DNA from: Verrucomicrobiaceae bacterium
GTDB lineage: Bacteria; Verrucomicrobiota; Verrucomicrobiia; Verrucomicrobiales; Akkermansiaceae
DNA: 61,962 nucleotides
Assembly: GCA_027486655.1 (NCBI GenBank)
Contig: JAIXOR010000037.1
Coordinates: 1 to 61,962 of the forward strand
Reading direction: 5' to 3'
The notes beneath the pieces are model-generated. The model made no database searches and was not told where the DNA came from. It saw nothing but the letters and a program-made list of their open reading frames with translations. Each line of letters begins with the position of its first letter. Position 1 is the first letter of the stretch. Shown piece by piece: positions 1 to 7,513 of this stretch. The position numbers were made by a program, and so were the translations under genes.

Positions 1-51
1 GGCACGCAGCTTTTTGATGATCTCCTCGGGAGTGTGTCGTTTTCTTTTCAT
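1..51 (-). CDS. IS3-family transposase OrfA, N-terminal fragment (runs off the window)
   Basis: Reverse translation from the ATG at 51 gives MKRKRHTPEEIIKKLRA, which matches the usual start of IS3-family OrfA proteins (a basic stretch, then HTPEEIIxKLRE, the first helix of the HTH). Only 17 residues are inside the window; the rest lies to the left. In the complete element OrfA binds the inverted repeats and forms the DDE transposase after frameshifting with OrfB. The family call rests only on this short N-terminus. Confidence 0.6.
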   Translation of the reverse strand, partial: MKRKRHTPEEIIKKLRA

Positions 52-88
52 GGGAGTCGGTGGCGCTCACGCGCCGGGACTCTCATAA
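1..88 (-). mobile_element. End of an IS3-family-like insertion sequence
   Basis: The first 51 bases read on the minus strand as the beginning of an IS3-type OrfA. About 37 bases of non-coding DNA then precede the truncated methylase frame. That stretch contains a small GGCGC/GCGCC inverted repeat and probably holds the terminal inverted repeat, with the exact boundary somewhere around 80-95. The other end of the element is outside the window, so the IR pair and target duplication cannot be checked here. Confidence 0.55.
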
Positions 89-91
89 CCC

Positions 92-1135
92 ATGGATCAG
101 TTCTTGGGGAGCATTCCACGAGGCCTTCCTGTTGGCAGTGGCGGTTGGTTGAACATCACAGAAAAATTCGCCAAGGCAAAAAGCTACTGCGCACGTCCTT
201 TCGAAATCAGCCACGAAGGCACGCGTAAGACTGAAATTCCAATCAGTGGTGAATGGATAGGGACGTATCGAAATGGTTCCGTGCCGCCTGAACGCCGCCA
301 AGTTGACCTAATTTGTGGAGATTCGACCCTGCTCGCAGGAAACAAGGCTTATGATGGGATTTTTACCGATCCTCCTTATTTTGGGAATGTTCAGTATGCC
401 GAACTAATGGATTTCTGCTATGTCTGGTTACGAAAACTAGCTGGAGGAGAACACCCAGAGTTTGTCGGATTAACAACGCGAAACCCTGGTGAACTCACAG
501 GGAACATCAATATGGGACGCGACCTTGCCCACTTCACGGAAGGTATATCTAATACTTTCAGTCGGGCTGTCGCACGCCTCAAATCCGGGTCTCCATTGGC
601 ATTCACATACCATCACAACAAGCTAGACGCCTATGTGCCGCTAGCGGTTGCGATTCTTGACTCAGGTCTGGTTTGCTCAGCGTCTCTTCCTTGTCCTGCG
701 GAAATGGGTGCCTCCATTCACATCAATGGCACTGGATCCTCCGTCATCGATACGGTCTTTGTTTGCCGCAGTACAGGACGCACTCCACGCAAATGGATCG
801 TCGATACACCGGAGGGCGTCGCAACGATTATTCGTGCAGAAATGGACGCTCTGTCGCTTGGAGGGCTTAATGCCACACAAGGTGACATCCGCTGCATCGC
901 ACACGGGCACCTCACCCGCCTGGCGATATGGAACCTTCGTCAAAGTTGGGATCCGAAAGCCCCAGTATCAGTCCGCATGGATGCAATCCGGGAATGGTTC
1001 TCCGCATTTGGCGGTTTGGAAGCCGTCTTGAATGCCATGCATTCCAATTTTTCCCAAGCTCCACCTCGTCAGGATTGGATGATGACAGCTATGGTCCAAG
1101 AATCCCCAGAAATTCATGATGAAATATCCTTTTGA
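92..1135 (+). CDS. DUF1156/COG1743-type adenine-specific DNA methylase, C-terminal part (truncated by the IS)
   Basis: The 347-residue frame carries the amino-methyltransferase motif TDPPYFGN (residues 92-99), preceded by DLICGDS (72-78) and followed by AELMDFCYVWLRK. That combination is typical of DUF1156 / COG1743 site-specific methylases. Full-length members are usually far longer, roughly 900 residues, with an N-terminal DUF1156 region. Here a stop at 86-88 and IS-like DNA lie directly upstream, so the N-terminal half is missing or lies beyond the IS. Residues 20-40 (WLNITEKFAKAKSYCARPFEI) still look like family sequence, which places the break close to residue 10. The next gene overlaps its end by 20 bp, so the two form a restriction-modification-like pair. 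The fragment keeps the catalytic motif but is probably inactive. Confidence 0.75.
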   Translation: MDQFLGSIPRGLPVGSGGWLNITEKFAKAKSYCARPFEISHEGTRKTEIPISGEWIGTYRNGSVPPERRQVDLICGDSTLLAGNKAYDGIFTDPPYFGNVQYAELMDFCYVWLRKLAGGEHPEFVGLTTRNPGELTGNINMGRDLAHFTEGISNTFSRAVARLKSGSPLAFTYHHNKLDAYVPLAVAILDSGLVCSASLPCPAEMGASIHINGTGSSVIDTVFVCRSTGRTPRKWIVDTPEGVATIIRAEMDALSLGGLNATQGDIRCIAHGHLTRLAIWNLRQSWDPKAPVSVRMDAIREWFSAFGGLEAVLNAMHSNFSQAPPRQDWMMTAMVQESPEIHDEISF

Positions 1136-2159
1136 AGCAACCTTGGCCGAAGTGCTCGCTGCGCCGGAATCGTTCGTGGACGCGATTTTCTCCAGCCTTG
1201 CTTCCGAGTTTCTGGTCATGCCCAAGGGAGAAGGCTTTCTGGAATACTCAGTCTTTGCAACAGGATACGAGCAACTCAAGAAAGTCACTGATGGTTTTCA
1301 ATACTTCAACGATAGGAGGGTTTTGGAAGCCGTTCTCGCCAGTCCGGTGATCTTGATCGTGCTCCGGACTATGCTAGGATTCACTCCTCCTGAATGGGCC
1401 TATCTGGCTTCTAGTCGCAAGGGTGTAGACGTCCCCCAAGGCGCAGCACGTACCCTTGATCGCGACATCCGCATGCACCCTGATCGGGCATTGAGACCGG
1501 GGGTGACAACTCTCGGCCGAATTCGAGCTCTGGTGGAAACCGCATGTGAGCTACTTCAAGAAGGTTGCCCAGTAGTGGCTCCAGACAAACTCCATCGATT
1601 CAACAAAGCAGACAGCTTAGAAGGCATTACTTCCGTCCAGCAACTTGCTAACCTTGGATCGCCATACGCCATGCTGCTCTATGAGCGATTTCTTGGGCGT
1701 CCGTTCGCTGGGCACCGCGATTCCGTCAGCGAACTTGTTGGTGATGGGCTTGAATCTGCCATCGAAGAAGAGTTGACCCAAGCGGGAATCACCTTTCGGA
1801 AAACAAAACGGGCGGAAAGAATTGTCGGATTCGACCAAGCCCCTGACTTTATTATTCCCGACGAATTTGATCCAAGAGTAATCATTGAGGCAAAGCTTAC
1901 TGAGGACGACGGTACAGCCCGTGATAAGGCAACACGAGTTATTCGCCTATGTCAAATGGCGGACGAACGCATGCGTGCGGGGAAACAAACCTACGAAGTC
2001 ATCGCCTGTCTTGCAGGACGAGGCTTCGGCGTTCGCCGCGAAGACATGCGCCAGATGATTGTGAATACCAAGGGAAAAATATTCACCCCAAAAACACTCA
2101 GTCACCTGATCGATTGTTCAGGACTGGCTGAGTTTCGAACCAAGAGACCATCCCCATAA
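1116..2159 (+). CDS. Predicted PD-(D/E)xK nuclease, partner of the DUF1156 methylase
   Basis: The 347-residue protein has a C-terminal nuclease-like core. A helix with Glu residues 216-219 leads into AGITFRKT, then D243 in QAPDFIIP, then EAK at 258-260 in RVIIEAKL, which matches the E...D...ExK order of PD-(D/E)xK enzymes. Residues 1-200 show no motif I recognise and may be the DNA-reading part. The start overlaps the methylase gene by 20 bp (a second ATG lies at 1119), implying translational coupling. A restriction endonuclease role is inferred from the motif and the methylase neighbour; the exact family was not identified. Confidence 0.6.
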   Translation: MMKYPFEATLAEVLAAPESFVDAIFSSLASEFLVMPKGEGFLEYSVFATGYEQLKKVTDGFQYFNDRRVLEAVLASPVILIVLRTMLGFTPPEWAYLASSRKGVDVPQGAARTLDRDIRMHPDRALRPGVTTLGRIRALVETACELLQEGCPVVAPDKLHRFNKADSLEGITSVQQLANLGSPYAMLLYERFLGRPFAGHRDSVSELVGDGLESAIEEELTQAGITFRKTKRAERIVGFDQAPDFIIPDEFDPRVIIEAKLTEDDGTARDKATRVIRLCQMADERMRAGKQTYEVIACLAGRGFGVRREDMRQMIVNTKGKIFTPKTLSHLIDCSGLAEFRTKRPSP

Positions 2160-2222
2160 GTAGCCAAACTTCTGTAGAATTGAGATCAAGGATGGTCTGC
2201 TGCCAAACCTCTCAACAATATC

Positions 2223-2417
2223 ATGAATCCGCTAGGAACCCTCGAATCCGTCCACATCCGCGAAGGCTGGCAAGGAGAGGCTTTGGCCATGGCGTTTGAG
2301 CCGTTGGGGCCCGACCGACAACGCATCGAATTCCTCTTCGCCCTCTACGAGCAGTTCACCGCCCCGCTGGCTGCTGAAGAGAAATTGACGAAGCGTGAAG
2401 GTCGTCAAAAATTGTGA
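2223..2417 (+). CDS. Small hypothetical protein coupled to a DUF2971 gene
   Basis: This 64-residue frame is rich in acidic and aromatic residues (QRIEFLFALYEQFTAPLAAEEKL). I do not recognise its family. Its TGA stop overlaps the GTG start of the next gene as GTGA, a 4-bp coupling junction, which is the main reason to treat it as real. There is no clear Shine-Dalgarno sequence before its ATG. It could also be the tail of a degraded larger gene, since 63 bases of non-coding DNA separate it from the nuclease gene. Confidence 0.35.
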   Translation: MNPLGTLESVHIREGWQGEALAMAFEPLGPDRQRIEFLFALYEQFTAPLAAEEKLTKREGRQKL

Positions 2418-3412
2418 GCGCGAGAAGAACAAAACGATCAACGTCAAGCGCCTTGAAAAGAAGGCTAGGACTGGTCACTGGCTTCTTTTACCGAGACGTA
2501 ACCGATCCTCCGCCTGCGTATCTATATCACTACACTGATCAGAACGGAGTTATGGGAATATTAAATTCCCGAGAGTTTTGGGCGACGAACGCCGCTTTCT
2601 TGAACGACTCGGAAGAACTCAAACACGCACACGGAATGCTCTTAGCTCAAATTGAGGCAAGAGAGTTAAAAAATACTCGAAATCGAGTATTACTGGACAA
2701 GCTGAGACGTTTAAAATCAGCCGTCAAAGAAACTGTCAGATTGACAAAAACATATGTGGTTTGTTTTTCCAAAAAATATGACGATTTAAACCAGTGGCGA
2801 TCGTATTCAGGATCTTCAAACGGTTACATTATTGGACTCAAAGCATCCGTGCTTGAGAGAGAGTTGTCCCAGAATAGACAATGGAGCTTGGTTGAGTGCC
2901 GATATTCAAAATCTCAACAAGAATCTGTTATCAACGATCTTCTTGATCAATTCGAAGAGGCTCTTGACGGTGTTTTTCCACGGTTTGGGAAAGGACAGAT
3001 CAATGAAGGTCTGCCTCAGCGAGTGGCGGATGAGTTCGCTGCTATTTTTGTGCGTCGTGTTGCCCCGTCATTTAAGAATCCGGCCTTCATGGAAGAACAG
3101 GAATGGAGAATCGTATTGACGGAGGGTCGTCTTGCTCCTAATTCGCTGGTCAAATTTAGATCTGGAAAATCGGCCATAACACCATACGTCCCGTTCAAAG
3201 TCAGAAATTGGCAGCTGTTCTACCATGAAATTATCAATCCGTTTGAAAAGAACGATGATCCGTTTGAAAAAGTAGAGCTATTGTCCACCTTGATGATCAG
3301 ACCGCACATCAATGATGATTTTGTGGTTGATGGTTTCAAGGAGTTTGTAGAATCCATTGGAATCCCTGGCGAGTTGGTGACCAAGTCGAGTCTTCCATTC
3401 AGGAGTTACTGA
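2414..3412 (+). CDS. DUF2971 domain-containing protein
   Basis: Several blocks typical of DUF2971 proteins are visible: YLYHYTDQNGVMGILNSREFWATN near residues 36-60, FLNDSEELKHA, CFSKKYDDLNQWRSYS around residue 115, GYIIGL, and FKNPAFMEEQEWRIVL near residue 225. The biochemical role of DUF2971 is not established, but the family is often found beside restriction and abortive-infection genes. The GTG start overlaps the upstream ORF by 4 bp. The N-terminal 30 residues are very basic, and translation could also begin further in. The gene is clearly more AT-rich than the chromosome to its right, consistent with transfer. Confidence 0.7.
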   Translation: MSARRTKRSTSSALKRRLGLVTGFFYRDVTDPPPAYLYHYTDQNGVMGILNSREFWATNAAFLNDSEELKHAHGMLLAQIEARELKNTRNRVLLDKLRRLKSAVKETVRLTKTYVVCFSKKYDDLNQWRSYSGSSNGYIIGLKASVLERELSQNRQWSLVECRYSKSQQESVINDLLDQFEEALDGVFPRFGKGQINEGLPQRVADEFAAIFVRRVAPSFKNPAFMEEQEWRIVLTEGRLAPNSLVKFRSGKSAITPYVPFKVRNWQLFYHEIINPFEKNDDPFEKVELLSTLMIRPHINDDFVVDGFKEFVESIGIPGELVTKSSLPFRSY

Positions 3413-3449
3413 ATGGAAGCGTTGCCAATTTTGGATCAAGCCACCGTTC

Positions 3450-3956
3450 TCATACTCGACTGGTCTGCACGTCATAACGGATTTCGCATAGGGATGCCAA
3501 GGCGGCATCAATCACCTGCCACGCCGATTCAAGGAAGGCGAGGCGGGCAGTCGTGCTCTCGGTGGAGAATGGCATGACGCGATGCCGTGCCAGTTCCTCC
3601 AGGTGCCTCCGGGCGAACGGGTAGGTCTTCGCGGCTTCCGGTCCACCGGCGGCGATGCCGACATACTCGGTCGCGGCAGCGATAGCCGCCTGCAGTTGTT
3701 CCCTGACTGCGAACAGTCCCTGCCGAAGCTCGCTTTCCATTTGGGCCTGCCGGATGCGGTGAGTCATGGGATAGCCGATGGCAGTTTGCTCTTCCCTGAG
3801 ACGAGCCGCATCGAGACGGCAGGAACACCGCGCCATGATGCCGGGAAGCTCATCGGCGCGGGCGAGAGTGATGGCCAGCGTTTGAAGTTGGCCAGGAATC
3901 AAGGTGAGGCGTTCCACTGTTTGGCGGAACGCTTCAATGCGGGTGTCCGTGTCCAT
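3450..3956 (-). CDS. Hypothetical accessory protein, helical
   Basis: The 168-residue protein starting MDTDTRIEAFRQTVERLT is mostly helical, with many Ala, Glu, Arg and Gln residues, and no recognisable domain. The open frame extends upstream to 4124 but would then run through the neighbouring gene, so I chose the ATG at 3956, 13 bp after the stop of the upstream gene at 3970. Both proteins begin with an acidic patch followed by xxDAFRxxV or xxEAFRxxV. This suggests they are distant relatives or partners, as in small coiled-coil structural proteins of phage-like elements. Function unknown. Confidence 0.5.
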   Translation of the reverse strand: MDTDTRIEAFRQTVERLTLIPGQLQTLAITLARADELPGIMARCSCRLDAARLREEQTAIGYPMTHRIRQAQMESELRQGLFAVREQLQAAIAAATEYVGIAAGGPEAAKTYPFARRHLEELARHRVMPFSTESTTARLAFLESAWQVIDAALASLCEIRYDVQTSRV

Positions 3957-3969
3957 GGCGGCGGTTGGT

Positions 3970-4608
3970 TCAGCCTTTGGTAAATGCTTTGCGGAATGCC
4001 GCGCAGGCGGCGACGTGGCGCTTCCGCTCCTCGTGGACTTCGGGAAGACGGGCAAGAAGGGCGTCCGTGATGTCCAAGGCTTTCCGGATTCCTTTGGCGG
4101 GACCGTAAGGATCGCCGCTGACAACTCCGACCGAGTGAAATGCTTCGCGGAGCATCTTCAGCAGTTCTTCCACGAGGACGGCGGGGGTGAGTGCCTTGAG
4201 AACTACTTGGTTGGCAGCATCCCGCTTGAAGTTTTCTTCCTCAGGTTGAAGGGACTCTAGCAGGTCGCGGAAAGGCTGGGTGGCGGCAGTCGAGAGGTCA
4301 TTAAGCATCGGGTCGATGGCACTCATAATCTCAAAGTGCGCGAATTCAGCCTCCTTCACGATGGCGTCCAACTCGCCACGCAAGCGGGACTCGCGCAGTC
4401 TTTTCACGGTGACGATTTCCTCGGCGCGCCTCAGAGCGGCGATGAGTTGGAGAGCCTTCGCATCGTCACTGCAATCGGTGATTTGAGCCTTGATCGAGTC
4501 CAGCTCACAGATGGCGGCATCGAGGGTGGCAAGTTCGGCATGGAGCGCTCCGGCCTTTTGAACGAGGGAACGGAACGCATCGAGTTTGGTAGTGGTATGG
4601 TCATCCAT
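3970..4608 (-). CDS. Hypothetical accessory protein with coiled-coil character
   Basis: The 212-residue protein starts MDDHTTTKLDAFRSLV. Residues 15-90 are rich in Leu, Ala and charged residues with a heptad-like spacing that suggests a coiled coil. No catalytic motif or membrane segment is visible. It lies first in a minus-strand pair with 3450..3956 (13-bp gap) and follows the broken gene at 4648..4865 by about 40 bp. I do not recognise the family. Codon use is GC-rich, like the rest of this minus-strand block and unlike the AT-rich defence genes to the left. Confidence 0.5.
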   Translation of the reverse strand: MDDHTTTKLDAFRSLVQKAGALHAELATLDAAICELDSIKAQITDCSDDAKALQLIAALRRAEEIVTVKRLRESRLRGELDAIVKEAEFAHFEIMSAIDPMLNDLSTAATQPFRDLLESLQPEEENFKRDAANQVVLKALTPAVLVEELLKMLREAFHSVGVVSGDPYGPAKGIRKALDITDALLARLPEVHEERKRHVAACAAFRKAFTKG

Positions 4609-4647
4609 ACCAACTGTGCAGTGTCAACGATTCGTCGGTTTTTTCTG

Positions 4648-4865
4648 CTATGCCCCGGAATGCGGCACCATCGCCGGTGACGGCTCGCCCCGCCCGTCAC
4701 GTGTCAGGACAGGGCGAGCGCCGTTCATGCCGGTGAGAGCCGCCGCGACGGCCAGCGCCCCCTTGCGGTAGAGCGTGACGGCGAGCAGGTCACCATTCAC
4801 GAACACCGCCCAATGACGGTGGAAAATCCGTCCGGCTTCCGGTATTTGGCGACCTCAATTTTCAT
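4648..4865 (-). pseudogene. Small accessory gene broken by a one-base frameshift
   Basis: An ATG at 4865 overlaps the end of the upstream gene by 4 bp (ATGA) and opens a frame MKIEVAKYRKPDGF that stops at 4797. In another frame, from the same point, translation continues as FHRHWAVFVNGDLLAVTLYR and on through KGALAVAAALTGMN to a TAG at 4648-4650. Adding one T to the TTTT run (GGATTTTCC, about 4820-4828) joins the two halves into a 72-residue protein. This is best read as a one-base deletion in a homopolymer, either a real mutation or a sequencing error. The family is not recognised. Confidence 0.5.
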
Positions 4866-5311
4866 TTCCGCCATCCCTCCCGGCGTGCGCGGGTTTTCAC
4901 GGAATTCTGTGACAGCCCGAAGTGTTCGGCGGTCTTGCGAATGCAGCGGCATTCCTCCCAATAGGCGCGGGCCTGTGCCCAAAGGTCGTCGCCGAAACCG
5001 GGATTGCCGGGTCTGCCATCGCTGGCGACGGGTGCGGGACTGGCGAGCGGTGCCTCTGGTTCCGGTTCGACCGGCGTTTCCTTGATCGGCAGCGGCGGCG
5101 CGGGAAGATCCCCGCCGAGGATTTCGGCAACGATTTCGCGGATCAGCGGCACCGGAATTTCCGTAATGGTGAAAACCAGTCCGTTCAGGTTCCTGCGGCC
5201 GATCTGTTCCTTGAGGAACTTTATCGCGGTGGCACGGGTGCGGCCCAGGTGGCGGCCTTCGAAGAGCGTGGTGTCTTTCTCCTCGCATACGATCCAATAG
5301 AGTTTGTTCAT
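4862..5311 (-). CDS. Hypothetical protein with C-terminal HTH-like segment
   Basis: The 149-residue protein has three parts. Residues 1-60 look like a small alpha/beta domain beginning MNKLYWIVCEEKDTTLFEGR. Residues 68-105 form a Pro/Ala/Glu-rich linker. Residues 110-149 contain CRCIRKTAEHFGLSQNSVKT, which resembles a helix-turn-helix. It may bind DNA, but no family is recognised. Its stop overlaps the start of the broken small gene (ATGA), so the two were once translationally coupled. It is the first gene of this minus-strand group; 110 bp separate it from the ankyrin-like gene upstream. Confidence 0.55.
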   Translation of the reverse strand: MNKLYWIVCEEKDTTLFEGRHLGRTRATAIKFLKEQIGRRNLNGLVFTITEIPVPLIREIVAEILGGDLPAPPLPIKETPVEPEPEAPLASPAPVASDGRPGNPGFGDDLWAQARAYWEECRCIRKTAEHFGLSQNSVKTRARREGWRK

Positions 5312-5421
5312 GGCTTGTGGTGGTTTGATGTTAGATGGACTCTCTTGTCCATCGTGAGGTCTAACCCGTTACCACCACCGATCCATGTTTTTCGTTGGCT
5401 TTCTGTCGCCGCTCCCGAGCA

Positions 5422-6813
5422 CTATCGGTGGAAATGGCTGTACTTATTCCAGTAGCCTCGCCTCGGCGGCTCCGGAGGCGGCGGCGAGTAGTATGGTACA
5501 TGATGCTGCGGGACGGGCTTCTCCTCCTTCACTTTCGATGGCTTCTCGAAAGGACAGACCACCTTGCAGTCTTCGATGTGCCAGGGCCGGTCACGTTTGG
5601 TGATTTTGATCGAGAGGCTGCGTTTCGGACCCAATCCAAGATCCCTCAACAAGAAGCTATCATGCTGTCGGACGATGGACTGCATCTTGGGCGTTCTGAC
5701 GATCTCCTTGAGCCTCTCCCGCTGAGCTTCATCGCCGCGCTCGTAAATCACCCAAAACAGCCGCGCCAGAGCCTGCGGTTCGTGAACTTTGGAAAACGAA
5801 CGCCGCAGACTGCGGATGTCATAATCCTCCTTGGTGACGAGGAAAGGCAAGCCCAAGTGGGCAAAGTATTCGCAGGCCTTCAACTGAATCGCCTGTCGGC
5901 GCTTTTGTTCCCATTCATTGCACCAACCGTCGAGATGCTTCAAAATCGAAGTGGTAAATTCAGCGGCTTTTTCGGGATGCGCCAGTAGGATTTCCTCGGG
6001 ATTTTTTCTCCAGTGCCAGATTTCCGCCAGGCGTTCAGGGCTCAACCACCCAGCGGTTTGCAGGAACCTCAGCCAGATTTCGTCGGTTAGTTCGATCTTG
6101 AGCGCCTTCAGCATGTCCCTCGTTTTGTCGTCGAGTCGCACGCTGTCCAAGACGGAACTCAAGTATGGATCATCGTCGTCTGTGTCGTAAGGGTCTTGGG
6201 GGAACTCTACCAGTGGATCCACTCCCGCCCAAGTCAGCAGGGCCGCGGCCCGGATCTTTCCCTCTTCAACTGCTTCTTTCAGCGCAAGAAGCCCTTCCTT
6301 CTCCAAGTCCGGGTAATCGGCTCGCAGCTCCCGGAAGAGACGGAGCAGATGCTTGGAGTGTCCGGTTGCGGAAAGGGCATCGGCAAATCCATCCGGACCT
6401 CTCACGCTGAGGCCGAGTTTCAGGGCAGCATAAATCAACTCATCGTCATGTGTCTTGAAGACGCTGTATGCGGAGGCACGTCCAAGCGGTAAACTTTGAG
6501 TCAGAAAATACTTCGCAATTTCATAGGCTGCCGCATTGCCGTCCCACAGCGCAGTTGAAACCAATGAATCGGCCTCCCACTGACGCTGCCAGCATTTCTC
6601 CCACAAGAACCGGACCATGCTGTGATTTCCACACTTGATGGCCTCACGAATTGGGGAGTCTGTATTTCTGTGGCGTTCGGATTCTGGAATCAGAGTCGGC
6701 AGACCTGAGGCTACCCAATCCATCAGTTCAAAGAGGCGACCAAGTCGGACGTGCCGCAAGATTTCGGCGTGTTGTTCGGCGCTGCATGAAGGGGTTTCCG
6801 GCGAGGCGATCAT
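5422..6813 (-). CDS. Ankyrin-like helical repeat protein of unknown function
   Basis: The 463-residue protein has helix-pair repeats reminiscent of ankyrin or HEAT scaffolds in residues 15-230 (for example SPIREAIKCGNHSMVRFLWE and LVSTALWDGNAAAYEIAKYF). A less regular helical region follows, and the C-terminal tail is rich in Pro, Tyr and His (PYYSPPPPEPPRRGYW). There is no signal peptide and no enzymatic motif. Such scaffolds usually bind other proteins. It stands alone between two non-coding stretches in the integrase-linked element, downstream of a region dense in GGAACT repeats. Confidence 0.55.
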   Translation of the reverse strand: MIASPETPSCSAEQHAEILRHVRLGRLFELMDWVASGLPTLIPESERHRNTDSPIREAIKCGNHSMVRFLWEKCWQRQWEADSLVSTALWDGNAAAYEIAKYFLTQSLPLGRASAYSVFKTHDDELIYAALKLGLSVRGPDGFADALSATGHSKHLLRLFRELRADYPDLEKEGLLALKEAVEEGKIRAAALLTWAGVDPLVEFPQDPYDTDDDDPYLSSVLDSVRLDDKTRDMLKALKIELTDEIWLRFLQTAGWLSPERLAEIWHWRKNPEEILLAHPEKAAEFTTSILKHLDGWCNEWEQKRRQAIQLKACEYFAHLGLPFLVTKEDYDIRSLRRSFSKVHEPQALARLFWVIYERGDEAQRERLKEIVRTPKMQSIVRQHDSFLLRDLGLGPKRSLSIKITKRDRPWHIEDCKVVCPFEKPSKVKEEKPVPQHHVPYYSPPPPEPPRRGYWNKYSHFHR

Positions 6814-7420
6814 GGATTAATTACAAATATCCAACTTATTGAAACAAGGGCAAAACGTCGCCCCTGCACTCGACTGCTATCGTCATACAGCGGTGGGAAG
6901 TGAACTGGCAAAAAATGGGAAGCCTTCCCGCATTCCGCAGGGTGAGAATGCATGCGTTTTCCTTGATTTCATGCCGGTTTCCCGGTCTTGCGGCTCGTCC
7001 GTTATGTGGGAAACGCAAAACTAAAATTTCACGGGAAATGGACGAGGGTCGGGAAGTCCCGGCCATGAAGCGGGCTTGCAAGGAGACTCCTGATTGCTGG
7101 TTCCATCAAAGTTCCGCATGGGTTTCAGCGATGGAACTTGGAACTCGCGTGGATCGAGTCCCTGTCTTCCCTGCGGAACTTCGGATCTCAGGTGTCCGTG
7201 TGCATCGAGTTCCGCATGGGTTCCTCCCCTGGAACTCGGAAATCGGAGTCGGCTGACTCAGGTCTGTGGTCTTTGATTTTTCAATGCTTTCATCTTCTAG
7301 TTCCTAGTTCCCCCTTATAGAGGGGGGAACTAGGAACTTGATGAGATGTCGAGTTCGGAACTCGATGGAACTTTTTAGGAACTTGGAACTTGGAGCTCAA
7401 AAGTCATGATCCTGAGTCGA
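6814..7420. other. Non-coding region with GGAACT repeats
   Basis: I see no convincing gene in these roughly 600 bases. The left part (6814-7090) has no feature I can name. From about 7100 the sequence is filled with copies of GGAACT or its complement AGTTCC, usually extended to GGAACTTG or GGAACTCG. GTTCCGCATGGGTT occurs twice, near 7111 and 7210. A long perfect hairpin lies at 7300..7337. This could be an iteron-like control region of the element or an expanded repeat. Confidence 0.5.
7300..7337. repeat. Perfect 15-bp-stem hairpin
   Basis: GTTCCTAGTTCCCCC at 7300-7314 is exactly complementary to GGGGGAACTAGGAAC at 7323-7337, with an 8-base loop. There is no T-run after either arm, so a simple intrinsic terminator is not evident. 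The arms are built from the same AGTTCC/GGAACT word that fills the surrounding 300 bases. Confidence 0.75.
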
Positions 7421-7513
7421 TCATGCGGATCTTTTGACCAGCCGGTAGGTGCATTTTCCCCGGATGTTGAAGACGTGTTTCTTGCCATCCTTGGAACGGA
7501 TGATGCTGCCTTC

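Noticed and set aside
3957..4124. N-terminal extension of the gene at 3450..3956
   Set aside because: It would run through the end of the upstream gene in another frame and encode Pro/Ser-rich sequence typical of a shadow.
7100..7385. CRISPR-like array of short repeats
   Set aside because: The GGAACT words vary in spacing and orientation, there are no constant repeat lengths or spacers, and no cas genes are present.
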